Shown here: in pieces, positions 24,706-38,588 of the stretch
How the letters are laid out: every line of letters begins with the position of its first letter
Numbering within the stretch: position 1 is the stretch's first letter
NCBI GenBank assembly: GCA_017163975.1
Contig: JAFFSR010000221.1
Location: 1,178,001 to 1,242,000 of the forward strand
Length of the DNA stretch: 64,000 nt
From: Anastatus disparis
Lineage: Eukaryota; Arthropoda; Insecta; Hymenoptera; Eupelmidae
Direction of reading: 5' to 3'
The notes under the pieces: generated by a model
Told to the model about the DNA's origin: nothing
Database searches by the model: none
What the model saw: the letters and a program-made list of their open reading frames with translations, nothing else
Made by a program: the position numbers and the translations under genes

Positions 24706-27700
24706 GTATCTGTTGGGATTTAAATTTTATATAATACTTTATGCTTATGATATATGCAAAAAAGCAAAATAAAAAGGAAGAAAATATATAGGGTTGTTAG
24801 TACAATCGAATGTATAACAAGAAATAAAATCTATCCCTGCAGAGAAAATATTGGTAGCATAGAGAAAACGGAAGAGGCGTTATCAGCAAACTCCGGAGGA
24901 AAATCACGCAATCCCAGACAATATAAAGCTTTCGACAGCAATCACGAACACTCGCATCCATTAATACATGCGTATTGATATATAGAAGGGCTAACGTATC
25001 TTTTTAAACGTATATGTATGTGTGTATGTGTGTGAAACATGTTAAGTCCAGACTTAAAACGATGAGAATCAGCAATCGTAACGTCGGATTCAGGTAATTT
25101 ATAAGATCGTTTTCCTATGTAGTATATACGTGTGCGTGTACATCTACACATTGACAAGAGTCAGGCGTAACCCCATCTTGCTATCTTTCGTGGTCTTTCA
25201 CCCCTTTTACATTTACTATAACAGTTAAGCGTGTGCATACACAGCCAGACACTAACACATCCGCAAATGTGTGCAAGAGAGCTGCAGAGGATTCCCGGGA
25301 TATCTGGCTCTCGACTCGCAAGAGAATGAGAAACACACACACATGTATATATATATACACATAGTTAGAGTTTATATCCTTGTGATGGTAATGGTATTGG
25401 TGCATTTCTCTCTTGAGTTAGTAGTTGTAGCTTGGATTCTGCTCTGGTTCGCGGCCTCACTTCAACCCCCTTTTCGTTGAACATAGCAAAAGCATACATA
25501 TATACAGATCCTATATAGCTCGGGTCAGTGGCCTCCCGTAACATTGAACCACCCCAACAGTGCAGTCATGGGCGAGCTTTATGCGCATGCGTTCTCTCTT
25601 TTATTTCTATATATACATCCGTATATACAGTATATACACGCAATATATAGCTAAGCAGTAGTAGTGTTATATTGTAGTTTGTGCACCGCGCCCGAACGTT
25701 CCTTCTCTCTTCTTTTTTTCTTTTACTTCAAATCCCCCTACTTTTCTTCCTTTACTGGGAGCTCTACCCTCATTCTATTCGTTTCTCTTACTTTTTCTCA
25801 TTTCTTCCATTCTATTTTTCTCTACTCCTCCATCTCTCTCTCTCTCTCTATTTTTTTCAAACTTCTCTCTTTGCAGCACATCCTGTAACTTGTTTTCTAT
25901 ATCTTTTTCTTATTGCAGCAAAAAAAAAAAAAGTACGAGGGAAAAAGGGAAAGAGAGAGAGGGAAACAAAATTCAAAATAAACAGTTGTAAAAAAGTGTA
26001 AACGTATTTGCGCATACGTGCATTTGCATGAGTATGAATCTACGCTGTTGTTTTTCGACGATTTATACCCACACTTTAAGAAAACATTATGTATTTAAAC
26101 TGTTTACTCAAACGCGTATGTATACGCTCTGTTTACAAATACACGTATAAGCACGTGTTTTTTTTCGCGAATACGCGAATGCGCAAGTTTGTAAAAGATT
26201 GCGCGAATGCATATGACTAAAATCTTTTCTCTTTTTTTTTTTCTCTCTTCGCAATTTATTTCGCGAGTTTAAAAATGCATTTAACTTTTAAAAATGATTT
26301 AGGTATAAGCTGCTGCATATGTTTACGTGTATGCATGTGTTACGCGTGCCTTTATGGTCGCACCGTGTGTGTGTGCATGAATTTTGATACAAGGAAAAAA
26401 TTGCATGCATAACGTCATTGTTTCGAGCTTTTGATCTAGTCGAAACATCAAAAAGATTTTTTATTCATACATAAAATTGGAATTTTAAAATGTTCAAAAA
26501 TAATAACGTATTAAGGTGTTGATAAAATTTTTTATTTATAATGGATGTTTTGTACAATTAAATGCTCAAATATATAAAAATATATTCTTAAGTAAAAGTT
26601 TTATAAAAAGTACGATAATCAAAAAAAAAAAAAAATGACAATAAAAGAAAAAATTAAAAAATAGTAATAGTCGAAATAAATAAAAATAAAAAGTTATAAA
26701 AAAACTAAAAAAAAAAATAGGATAGTTTTAATGGTAAGTAGAAAAGTACATGATAAACTGCGAGAGTATGAAAAACGAGTACTAAATGTAGAAATAAAAA
26801 GGGAAAGCAGCACATAAAAAATTAAAAAAAAAAAAGAGAGAGAAAGAGAGAGTAACCCTTATATATAAAAAGAGCATGCAGATCTTAGCAACGGTGAAAA
26901 CAAAAGAATTAAAAATAAAAAAAAAAGTTGAAAAAAAGCCGTACGTGTAAGCAAAAAAAAAAAAAAATTCTGAAAGACTTACACTACACATGTGAATGAG
27001 AAAAAAAAAAGTAGGACAGATTATACACTTGTATAGTAAGCGTAGGGTATAGTTGGAAAAAAGAGCTTGTTTACAAAAATCTTTTTATAACTTTTAAATA
27101 ATTTTCAATCTTTTTTTTTTTAATTTCGCATTTAGAACTTATTTCATATTAATTATACTCATTACATTTACATGTTTATTTTGCATTTGACGTTACAAAA
27201 TAAACATTTATTTCTGAAATCCTATATTTCACGTAATATAAATATTCCAAATATAAAATTATAATAATAAAAATTAAAAAAAAAGTAACGAACCTTCGGA
27301 TAACTAACCATAAAATAATACTTCTGTGTAATAAAATAATGTATAAATATCTGAATGGGGGGAAAAAATAAAAGAAACATAAAAATCAAGCGCAAAGAAA
27401 AGCAGCGGCACATAAAAACCGTGATATAGAAAAATAAAAGAAAAAAAAAATAATAATTTGTGCACTAGGAAAAAGTAATTAAAGTTCTAAAGTTATAAAT
27501 GAAGTATATACTGCATAAAGAAAGTAAATAATGAAAAAGAGAAAAAAGAAAAGAAAATAAATAAAATAATCGATCGCAAGCACTACAGAGAAAATAATAG
27601 TTTGAGTAAACAACGTAGGAGAGAGAAAAAAAAAGGGAGAGGAATGAACTGGAGGTGATACAGAAATGAGGTTAAATCATATAAGGAAAATAACAAACTG

Positions 27701-27946
27701 TGTAAACGGAAAAGTAAACAGAAAGTGAGTAGAAAAAAAAGGAATGATAAAAAATAGTAAAAAACTTCTACATGGGAGAATTGAAAAACAAGGATAACTA
27801 AAAGATATCGAAGAAACTTTGTTATATACGAGGCAACGGTCGTTGATCGTTAGTTTTATTTTTGGAATTAATAAAATAGTAACTCGAAAATAGAAATTTA
27901 TTTTAGAATTATATCTATATTTTGACATTAAATATATGATTGAAAT
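22581..27946. other. Noncoding spacer
   Basis: No supported gene. AT-rich to about 25000; a GC-richer, CA/TG- and CT-bearing island at 25000-25760; CpG-rich alternating sequence at 26020-26350 (repeated CGCGAAT words near 26166-26208); then 26560-27940 is notably A-rich on the plus strand with many A runs and short purine tracts. Confidence 0.6.
24652..24704. repeat. (TA)n microsatellite
   Basis: Pure TA dinucleotide tract of about 53 bp. Confidence 0.95.
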
Positions 27947-28148
27947 AGAGCCGTTCTGTGGCTCAGTCGGTAGAGCGTTGGATTGGTAATCTCGAGGTTC
28001 TGAGTTCGAATCCCGCTCTCGGCTGAATCATACAAGCACCACTGTACATTACATGTGCCTTGTTCACAGACACACTGATCACCTCCGTCGCTAATTAGTA
28101 TCACAATGATAGAATAAATACAGCGACGTTAAATAAAATAAAAATAAA
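27947..28148 (+). mobile_element. tRNA-derived SINE copy 5
   Basis: Head GTGGCTCAGTCGGTAGAGCG with anticodon triplet GGT, B box GAGTTCGAATCCC, body and perfect 3' stem CGTCGCT/AGCGACG, then TTAAATAAAATAAAAATAAAA. The head-body junction is CGGCTGAATCATAC, unlike copies 1-4 (subfamily C). The 5' flank GAGCCGTTCTG also differs from the GAGGTCGTCAG type. Confidence 0.87.
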
Positions 28149-28206
28149 ATGTACTTGGTGAATTCAAAAATGATTAATTTTTTTAGTATTTTTTACTTAC
28201 GAGATC

Positions 28207-28254
28207 CGTCGCTGATTAGCATCGCAAAAATAGCATAGCATACATATAGCGACG
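28207..28254 (+). mobile_element. Solo 3' hairpin of the SINE
   Basis: A 48-bp piece made only of the SINE's 3' hairpin: CGTCGCT, GATTAGCATCGCAA, a variant loop with a duplicated AGCAT, and AGCGACG, followed by a run of A. It lies about 60 bp after copy 5 in the same orientation and is preceded by GAGATC. It has no tRNA-like head or body. It may be an extremely 5'-truncated insertion or a partial duplication of the neighbouring tail. Confidence 0.75.
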
Positions 28255-31200
28255 AAAAAAAAAGAAAATAGGAAAATTGAAATTAAAAAAAATTAAAATT
28301 ATATCTTTTACCATAAATAGAATAATTTTACTTTAATTTATGCAACGAACTAATAATTTTGTCGATTTAATATTTGATGTAATTTTATTTTATTTCAATA
28401 AAATAATTTTAAAAAATATGATGATAAATATAGATTGTAACATTTACAATATTTTTTATATAATTTTTTAAAAACTGATTAAACTTATGTAAAAATGTAT
28501 TACGTATAAATAACTAAAATCATCTTTTTAAAAATTAATAAATTTTCTGTTGCGACAAAAAAAGCAAAAAAAAAACAACAAAAGATTATCGTGTCAAGTC
28601 TCGGTATTACGTCTTTATAAACATAGTAAAAAAAAAGAAAAGATACGATCTGGTCTGTCTTACCGCGCCCTGTCTTTTTCTACTTACATTATCCCTTCTG
28701 CGCAAGGCCGGAACTGCAGCCCATGAAACAACAGCAGCGCCAATATATAGGTTTAAAGTTTCAAGCTTTAACAGTTTTCTTTCGTTTGAAATAAAAAAAA
28801 TGAAAAAAAAAGAAAAAAAAATAGTAAAAGAGGAGAAGGGGGTTTATTGGTCTACGATAGCCTTTAAAGAGAAAAAGGTGTTAGTGCGTTAAGGGATTTA
28901 TGGTTTTTTCTTCTCTCTATCTCTCTCTTTATTTTTTTCTCTGGTGCTTGGCCGCGTGTATAACCGCTTTAGAAATGAAATTGAAGAATTTATGGAATTT
29001 TCTTCCTATATCGTCTTAAGAACGTTCAATTTTTTTTTTTTTTCCAACTTTTATACACGACGGAATTTTCTTGATCATAAGCTTCTGGCTTTTTTATACA
29101 GATTTTTTTTTTTTTACTCCTTCTTCTTTTATTTTCGCGCACATAGATTTTCTTTTCTTTTCTGTCATTTTTATTAGAAGCCGGTTATTTGATATAGTTG
29201 AACTTGGCTAAAGGAAATTTATTACTCTGGCCTACTGGGGATGAGGATGTTTGATTTCCGTTTTTTCCTTTTTTCATAAGCATAATAAAGATTTATAAGA
29301 ATGGTGCTTCAATAAAAGTTCTACATTGATATTAAAAAGTTTAATATATCTATTAAAATACTCTATTTGATAATTAAAGAATTTTTACCGATAATACTCG
29401 TTTTGATATTTCAAACATTATTGTTCCATCGACAATTTTGCATGATGCTTTATTACCTTTAACACTTCGATAATTAAAAAAATCAAGTAATATAATTTGA
29501 CACATAAATCATTATGCAAAAGCACCGATTTTCCAAAACATTTCCCAACTTTAGAACGAATATGACGATTCAATCAAGTATTTATTACATCAATAGCTCG
29601 TACTTTTTGAATCAACGATTATCTTTTCGCAACCATTTATACACTAACAAGTATATCTCGTTTAAGGAACGCAACTTGCCTCGAGCGTATTTTTCACTTG
29701 CTTTGTAATTTCGAAAGAAGTAGGCGTGTGCATCTCTTCGATCGAGAAAAAAAAAATCTTACGCCCAAAGTTTCAAGTACAAGGTGTCTGGAGAAGAAGT
29801 TTGTGGATGAATAAGAATGAAGAGTGTGTGATAAAAGAAACCGATCGTAATGATTCGCTGAGGAAAAAATTGAAGTTAGATAATATATATTAATTTATTG
29901 GTTTTCATTATGACGTTATAGAGTTTTTAAAATTGTTTTAAAGCTTACTATTCTTTTATTAACAAATTAAAAAAAAAATTTTTATGCTTCATAAAACAGG
30001 AATGGACGTAAACTCGATAAACAAAATTGTTATTTTTGTTACAAAGTTAACAAAAAAAAAAAACAATAGCTTTGCATTGTTAACCATGTAAAATGAAACA
30101 CTGTAAATCTAATGAATTTATAAGCACGCAATCATTGAAAAGGAAAAAAAAAAAAGATTTTTTTATTCAATCCAGCGAACAATAAAATTTTTGGCGCAAC
30201 TCCATAACCCGCCTATAAATCAATAAAATTGAAATTGATTTTGCTACACTGTCATTTTGGTACGTACATGCACACATCGCGCACACGAAATTTTCAATTA
30301 TCGAAATAAACTCTAATTAGTCATTTACAATAAAATACATGTTATATTCAACTGGAACCCTTAATAATTCATATTAGTTTTATTCGGCTCTGTTATATAT
30401 ATAACATTAAAATACGTTACGACTAAAATATACGATATTTCCAATTTATCAAACCGTTAAATTAATGAATCGAAATAAAATTTTCCAACATTTAACAACA
30501 ATAAATAAACAATTTATTTAAATTGACAATAAAGCAGTTGGAAAATATCGCTACAATAATTATTCATGAGTCTCTCCCCACTGCTTATTCCTTTGATTAT
30601 TTAAAGTACCTTAATTAAATATATTTAATTCTGCATTAATTATTAAAATTATAATGTCGCAAAACCGTATTGTATAATATAATTATCCGAGTTTTGATGT
30701 TAACTTTAATTGAAATGCCAAAAGCAATGAATAAAACTGAGAGAGAGAAAAAAAAATATAAAGAAGAAATTTAGTACAATAAAGGAGCGAAGAGGTGAGT
30801 ATAAAAGAGAAGAAGAATTGGCTTTGTCGTTTAACCTGATGTTACAACATTGTTTTTTTTTTCTTTTTTTTTTCGAAATCACTTTATATACTACACGTGT
30901 AAGCTTTAGCGTTTATATTGTCTTTTCTTTCATTCTTTCCTTTCTTACTTTTACTTTGGGGTCATCAACGTATAAACCGATTTTTATAAGCTGCAATTTG
31001 CAGAGATTATCGCGCTCGGGCTCTTATATGATATTATCGTTTAACGCGCGTGTGTAATATATTTTTGTGCTGCTCTTCAACAAAAATAAAAGGAAAGAAA
31101 AAAAAAAGAAGAAAATTATCGTTTTTATCGTGCTCTAAATTGCTATGGTTATGAAGGCTAAATTGGAAAAGTGCAGGTGATTCTTTTTTTTCTGCAAATT

Positions 31201-34200
31201 TTTCTCGATGAGATTATAAATTGATGATTAAAAATTGATTGTTTTTAATGATTTTTCAATATGTTCCGAAATGAATTATTTGAATATGTTTTTTTGATGG
31301 AGAGGCTAGTTTGTAATTAAAAATAATAACATCGATTATTTGCATTTGTATTAAATAGATTTAGCAAAATTATGATGTTTTATAATAATTAAAAGTGCAA
31401 TTAACGTGTTTTCAATAATAACATATAAATTGTAGAAGTATATATAAAATTTAAAAGTTAACTATTATTCAATTGAATTGGCTTTAATTGAATATTTGTC
31501 TATTGCCTTTTATTCATAGGACAAAATAGATTTACAACTATTGTATACAGAACAATATTTTCAAACCAATTTTTCGCTGAAAGTAATGAAATAAAAGAGA
31601 GGAATATTTTTTAAATATTTGTGTATTTTATTTCGAGTTATGGGGTACAATAAAAAAAAAAAAGGAAAATTGTACTTTTTTTTAATACTTTTAAAAGATC
31701 GAAGAGCCTTTTTTTTCCAAAACAATGGCAGAGTCGTGTCGAGCTGAAGCGACCTGGAAAAACGTTTTTTTTCTGACTCGCTGGCTCATGAAACGTCAAT
31801 ATTCGCCCATGCACAATGCGATGCTCTTTCTCTCTAGTTCTTTTTTTTTTCCTCTCTTTTTCAGTTGGTACCGGCAATCTAAAAAAAGAAAGAAAAAAAA
31901 AGACAAATATAAAATTTGACAAAGAAATATGCATCTATGGGGAGATGGCCTCGAGAAAGAAAGGAAAAAATAACATGAAATTTAAACCATTTTTTTGAAA
32001 GGTACATGAAAAAAAAGCTTTGATTTTTAGTACAATGCAATTGTCTTGATGAATAAATAATAAAAAGGAATCTGGTCAAAGTAAAATGCTTTTTAAGTCC
32101 ATTCAAAAGATTTTGATTGAACGCAGAGGATTTTCATTGTACTATAAAAATTGTTTACTTTTATCAGTACAGGAAATTTAATGTTTACATTATAACATTA
32201 TTTTTCAAAAAAACTATGAAAGATTATTGTAAAATTTATTACACGATGTGAAAAATTTATCTGTAAAATGTTATACAATTCAATTAAAAACTAATAAGAT
32301 CAATCTCGATATTACAACAAAATATTATGTAATTACTATAATAAAAAAATTTTTTTCTCTTGTGATACTTTTTTATTACAATTATATAAAAATTTTATTA
32401 AGAGAAAAAAAAAGTGATGAAAAAAATCGATACCAAGCACACTATATACCCAACCGCATTCTGAAACAACCTTTCCTTTACATCACAGCATAAAACTCGG
32501 CTCAAGCGATAATCAACAACAAGAAGAAGTGCACAAGTAAAGTATCCCAACAGCGGCTCAACAAAGAAAGCAAAAGTAAAGGAAAGAAAAAAGAAAGATA
32601 AAAAGAAAAGCTTCTCTACACACACCGACAGGTGTTACATCGTGCCTATATATACATGCATATTTACAACCATATCCAACTTATTATGTTATGGATAATA
32701 CAACGTACGCCTTTATTTATGGCGCATCTCGGTTGCATTTACGTATTATACGCAGGGAGAGGGAGAGGCTCTCGCGCCCCGATAAACAAGATATCGAGAA
32801 GACTACGCTATAACACAAAAGCCACTGAACTCACCCCGGACTTTATACACAACGTTAGACGCGTATATATATAAATCCAACGTCTCGAAGATTGCCGGCC
32901 TCGTTTCGAATCTGCGAGTGACGTGTACTTTTTTATCTATATGCTTGTGATGCTTTTATTTTTTCTTCATTTATTTTTATTAGCTGTGATGACGAATGCA
33001 GTGCTTTCTTTAGTCGCATTCATATATTTCTCTACACGTATACATATGTTTAAGAATTCATGAGACTGTGGATTGGTTGGGCTTAGGATATGCAACTCCA
33101 ATTTTTACGGATGAGGTTGATACGGGTTAAGGACTATTTTGAGCGATCGTTTGTTTTTAAGTAAGGATAAGAACCCTTTTTTTACTTAATTTATTTGAAC
33201 ATTATTTTTTACCATTTTCCTTAAGGGCTGAATATAAATAAATTCGAATCGATGATAAAATAATTTAAAGCGTAACTTAATATACTGCACTATAAATCAT
33301 GAAAAAATTTTGAAGTATGCACTTTTTAAAATTAGTCACGTTTTAACTTTTCTGTGTAATTTGCCAAAAAATTTTCTCCAAACTTTGCTATCTCCGAATA
33401 ATAAATTATCAAACATTTATAAATTTTCTAGTAAATTTAGTAGTTATTTAAAATATTCATGTTTCGATAAAGAAGTTATGATTAAAAACTTGTTAGTATT
33501 CAATTTGTACTTTAATTATCTCATAAAAAAATTCCTCCGATATTGATAAATTTAATCTATAATATTCTGAAATCCATGAAAAATAACACATCATAAAAAC
33601 TATTCCTCGGCAAAGTGCAGCGTGCCGCAAATAGAGCATAAAAATATTTCTCCTTGTGCAAATATACAGTGCATCTCATCCCTGTAGAAAGGAAAAATTC
33701 GTTAAATATACCGTTCGATGCATAAAGTATATAGATATAATAATTTCACGTGTACGTATACGGAAACAAGATTTTACCATTATCCACTGGATAAAACGAA
33801 TATGTGACTTTTAAATATTTTTCACTTCGTTTCGCCGTCCTTTTTATAAGGTTATATACATACGATTTGTTTGAGATATTTTTCTCGTTTCAATTCTCAT
33901 GAATTCTTCACTTTTTTTTTTGTAGAATGAAAATTATTTAGAATAATTTATTGATTTATTTTTAAGATTTTGTTCCACGAGGTTTTTTTATTACGAGTTA
34001 ATAAATTTTTTGAAGAAAAGATTTTTCAATATCGAAAATGTTGATGCATACTGGTTAGTATAAAATCTTTGGCTTTCTTACTCGGATCCATAAACTTCGT
34101 AAACCTTTTTACGACATGATTCTTGGAAAAGTTTTATTGAATCTGGTTGAATTTATCTTGAACTTTCAAAATTTTTAATTTACGTTTATAATAATCAAAA

Positions 34201-35073
34201 TTTTTGAGATCAAATAATAAATTTTGAAATTTATTTGAGTTTATTAAATTTTCTAAGTTTAAGACAAAATAATTGTTAAACGATTTAATTGAAAGGTAAT
34301 AGAAATAATAAATTTCGTATCATTCTACGCTTGTTTAATTATATTTTGAAATATCAAATAATCGAAGGATATTCGATTTCCAGAAACTAACTTTGTAAAG
34401 AAAATACCAATTCTGAGAAAATCGGATCTCGACTATATCTTGTTATTTCAAAGTACGTTCTAATGGGATTTAACTTTTGAGATATTAACTTATCTTTATG
34501 TGCACAATGCTCTTCTATATATACCTCTTCAGTCTTTGTATTTATAGTTTATTATATAGAAAATCAATGATGATAAATGAGTATATAAAAAATTAAAGAT
34601 CACTAGAATAAACTTTCAAGTTTGTGTTTCATAATTTTAGCATTCACAATATATACACGGAGAGAATTTTTCTATAAAATTTAGAATGAAATTCTGCATA
34701 AAAATTACAGCGATATTTCTGCTTAAAAATTAGAATGAAATCTCACAAAAATTACGGAGACACAAAAATTGTAAAAATTACGGACCGTTACCGTAAAAAT
34801 TGCAAACTTTAAAATTTGTCAAAGTGTTCAATAATATATAAAGGATGAAAGAAACTCTCTAAAATATCCTTAAAGTATAAGACGACCCACGATTGTATAG
34901 ACAGTCACCGCAACTTTTATAGGAAAATTCTAAAATAGCATATATATTAAAACGTAGTAAAAAATTTAAGCTCCAAAGCAGCAGATAATGTTCTATTTTT
35001 CAGTAAATTCCATATGTTTTGCATTACTTATACTTTTGATTTATTAAAATGATCAAATTCATCAACGTGAATA

Positions 35074-35140
35074 TTTCATAATTAAACATCAGAGCAATTA
35101 ATTCAATGTTTTGAATTAATTACGCTGTTTAATTATGAAA
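35074..35140. repeat. Near-perfect hairpin with arms of about 30 bp
   Basis: Left arm 35074-35106 (starts TTTCATAATTAAACATCAGA) and right arm 35111-35140 (ends GTTTAATTATGAAA) pair along nearly their whole length. The inner 11 bp (AATTAATTCAA/TTGAATTAATT) are perfect and there is a small internal mismatch around CAGAGC/GCTG. The loop is 4 nt. Could be a small foldback element or a transcribed hairpin; the AT richness lowers its weight. Confidence 0.7.
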
Positions 35141-37291
35141 ATAGTTAATACGTCATTATTCATCATTATTTATGCATCATTATTTATAATACAATTGGAC
35201 AATTATTATTATATTAAACATTTTCGAAATTTCAGTTATTACAATTTTCTTGCAAATATTATTATCATTACGTATCATCAGTGGATCAATAAAAAAAATT
35301 ACAATGAAAACGTAAGAATACCCTGCTGCTCTTTTATTTGCATGTGCTAGAAATCGAAATTCTCGTTAGTCACGTAAAAAATCTCTTTTAAACTGTAACT
35401 ACTTGATATTACAAGGTGATCGTTACGTTATTGAATGAAAAAGTTATAAATGTAAACCAGTGAAGAGAAAAAATTTGGGTCTTTAAGATTCGGTACATGT
35501 ACTGAATTTTTCCTTCGAAATGTTTGACTACAGAAATGATTTAATAGTTTTAAATAATGTCGATGGTTATATAATTTTAATATTTCATTACTGAAAAGTT
35601 GAAACTTAATAGTTGTAGAGTTCTATAATTGAAAATTATAAAAATAAACAGCACTTAGATGTAAAAATGAGTAGTCGACAATGTATATGATCTTAAATAT
35701 CAGAATTGTAATTCAAAGTATTAAGATTAATTATAAATAATATTGAAATTTTTAATTTTCTCATAGAATAAATTTTTTCATAGTATTTTTTAATAGTAAA
35801 AGATTATATTTACTACTTTTATTCAAATGCCAATTCGCAATAAACATTTGGTTTGCATGAAGAAAAATTAACCGAGAGTAAATTGTAAATCGGGTAAATC
35901 CAAGTAGAAAGTAACCACATCTGGTCAGACAGCGGGAAATGCAGAAAACGAAATCGATTGCCATTATTTTTTATCTATAATTAAAAAATCGATATTTAGT
36001 GAACTAGATTCTTAATATAATAAGAATTATTTATTGATTGAAATTGTTGAGAACATAATATTTAATTAATGTTATATTATAAAAAAGTGTGTATGCATCA
36101 GTGTTAACTTAAAATGTGCGCGTAAAAAAAGTTTTCTGTTTTGAATTGTTATAAGGTTTTAAAAGTAACTATTAATTAATAAATTTTAATTTATAATTTT
36201 CACTACAAAGTTTATAATTAGAACAATTTAACGCTCCGTTTATCGGATTAATACAATAAGCGTGATTTTCTAAATATAAACATATGCTCTTGGTTCATCA
36301 TAATTATATGCTAATATCGAAATGCTTCTATTAATTTATCATTAAGTACTAAAGCAGTAAATATGGAGAATATCACGGTTGGTCTACGTCAGATATTTGA
36401 AATCTAAAAAAAAGAAAAATAAAGATGAAATAAAGATGAACGAAAAAATAAATCAATTTGATTTTTACATGAACTGTTTTAAAGTAAAACTTATATTACA
36501 TGTTGGCCAAATATATCATCATGATTTTCTTTGCTCATTAAATCTGAAAATCCCTCGGAAAGCCAGATGCAGAACCGATATTCATCCAATATTCACCACC
36601 ATCTCAAACCCTAAAAAATGAAGAAAAAAAACGGATAGCAAAGGGAAAAAAAAGATTGTAGGAAAAATTAATACCCGTGATCAGTAGCGGCAGACGGAGG
36701 TTGTGGTGGTGGGTAGATTTTTTATTTATTTTTTCTATCTAATCGAGATAGCATGAATCGTAACCTACCCTACGGTTTTCGTTTTCTTCCAACATGATAT
36801 CCTAACACGCGACATCGTACAAACCTCGACGTCATCACAAACATACATTTCTATATATGTGTATATGTATATATATATATACTCAACCTAGAAGCTTTCC
36901 GCGTGCGATGAGGGTAAAGCTTTCGCGGCCGTTGGCCGGCACCACCCCAGAGACTATCTTTCCATCTTTATCTAACTCACACAACTTTCTATCCATCTAT
37001 ATATACGTAGTGTATGCTATGCTACTGCTGCTGCTGCAGCAATGATTCTCTCTCTATTTGTGTCTCTCTCTCGCTCACTCTCCCCGGGCTGAGCGCACAA
37101 GAAGAGGGTGAATAACCTCGGCTGACCCAGACTCTGAATCGATCTCTTCTACATTTGCGTTGCACAATCCACCCCCCTCATTCTCTCCCTCTCTGTCTAT
37201 GTGTGTATGTATATATATACATAAACTCCGCAACGCGCAACTCTCACTCATTCTTTCTCTCTCTTTCTATATGCATTTTTACTCTTTCTCC

Positions 37292-37310
37292 GTCTCTCTC
37301 TCTCTCTCTC
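37292..37310. repeat. (TC)n microsatellite
   Basis: TC tract about 50 bp upstream of the GC motif at 37360. Confidence 0.9.
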
Positions 37311-37359
37311 TATCTCACCCTACTACTTTTGGATTTATTATAGAGGGAGGAGAGGGTTG

Positions 37360-37395
37360 ACGGCCGGGCAGTGCCACCGCGTAACCTCAAAAAAA
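37360..37395. promoter_or_regulatory. Duplicated GC-rich motif, copy 1
   Basis: ACGGCCGGGCAGTGCCACC, three variable bases, then TAACCTCAAAAA. The same 19+3+12 layout recurs at 38589. It contains the hyphenated palindrome GGCA-G-TGCC. It is preceded by a G-rich run and followed within about 60 bp by CTGTATATA and ATGCATGCAT. Candidate protein-binding site or remnant of a repeat. Confidence 0.5.
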
Positions 37396-38539
37396 TTTGC
37401 TCACGTCATATTTTACCCCAGCAATGAACAAAAACTCACTCTGTATATATATATGCATGCATATACACACATGTGCAGGAATGTAATGCCTATAAGTTTT
37501 AAGGGATTACTTATAATGGCCGGTGTGTAAAGTGCATGTTTTGTTATAGAATAGTGCAATAGTCGAGAGTTGATTAAAGAGAAAGTACGCAGAGACTTAT
37601 CTTTCTATATTTAGTTCTTTATGGTTTATAAGGCATTTTATTGGGTTAACGGTTATGTAGAGCTTGTGTGCATTTATCAGAAGCTCTTTATATATATACA
37701 CGTATAAATAGGAAGGTGTTGTATATCGGCGCATACTTTTATACGAATAAAAGCTGTATATATATAAGTGATTCTTATGTGCGCACTGAGCTTTTAATTT
37801 TTAAACGGAGCTTGACCAGATTTTTTTCTTTGCTCATGACGTTTATTTTAAATGCTTTGCGTTAAAACGCTTAACTTTTATGATGGAAATAAATTTAATT
37901 TATACTTGCCTTAAAAAAGAAAAAAATTTTTTCATATTTTTTTGAAATTACATTCGAAATAATTAGAGATTTGCGTTGTGCTTTGTTGCTCGTTAAAATG
38001 GGTCGTTAATTGTTCTTTTCGAAGTGTAGGGATGCAATTTGTTGTAATTTGAAAAGTTTGAAGTGATTTGAAAATTGCGTTTCGGAAAGGAAAATAAGTA
38101 AGTAGTACAATAACGTCTTGAAAACGTTGGAATTTTCATTTTCAACGTACTTTAAATTTTTCTCGAATTTAACGAAAGATCTCATTAAATTATAGTTGGT
38201 TAATGAGAAAATCTACAAATTAAGCCAAGAATCGAACGCATGATGAAACTATTAAAATCTAATAATTTACTTAATATGATAATTTCAAATATTTAAAAAC
38301 TGCATTCAAACGTAACAAAATACAAATTTTCATTCTCATCCTATAATCATCCGAGAAACGACATTTGTTTATATAGCATACGTGTATCGAATGCTTATTT
38401 ACGTGTTATACACTTCACTTCCTCTTCTTTACTTCTATATTTTTTATATATACATATAAATACATGTATATATTGTATATAAAGAAAGAGCGCATTCTAG
38501 TAGTGAGGTAGGTTAGGAAAGGGAAAATATCAGAGTAGA

Positions 38540-38560
38540 GGGAGTAAAGGGAGGGGAGGG
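38540..38560 (+). other. Potential G-quadruplex tract
   Basis: Four G runs of at least three with loops of 6, 1 and 1 nt, in a longer GGGAGG-rich stretch, 29 nt before the GC-rich motif at 38589. This meets the usual sequence rule for an intramolecular quadruplex; formation is inference. Confidence 0.5.
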
Positions 38561-38588
38561 AGGAGGTATGAGGGAGGTCGTGAGGCTA

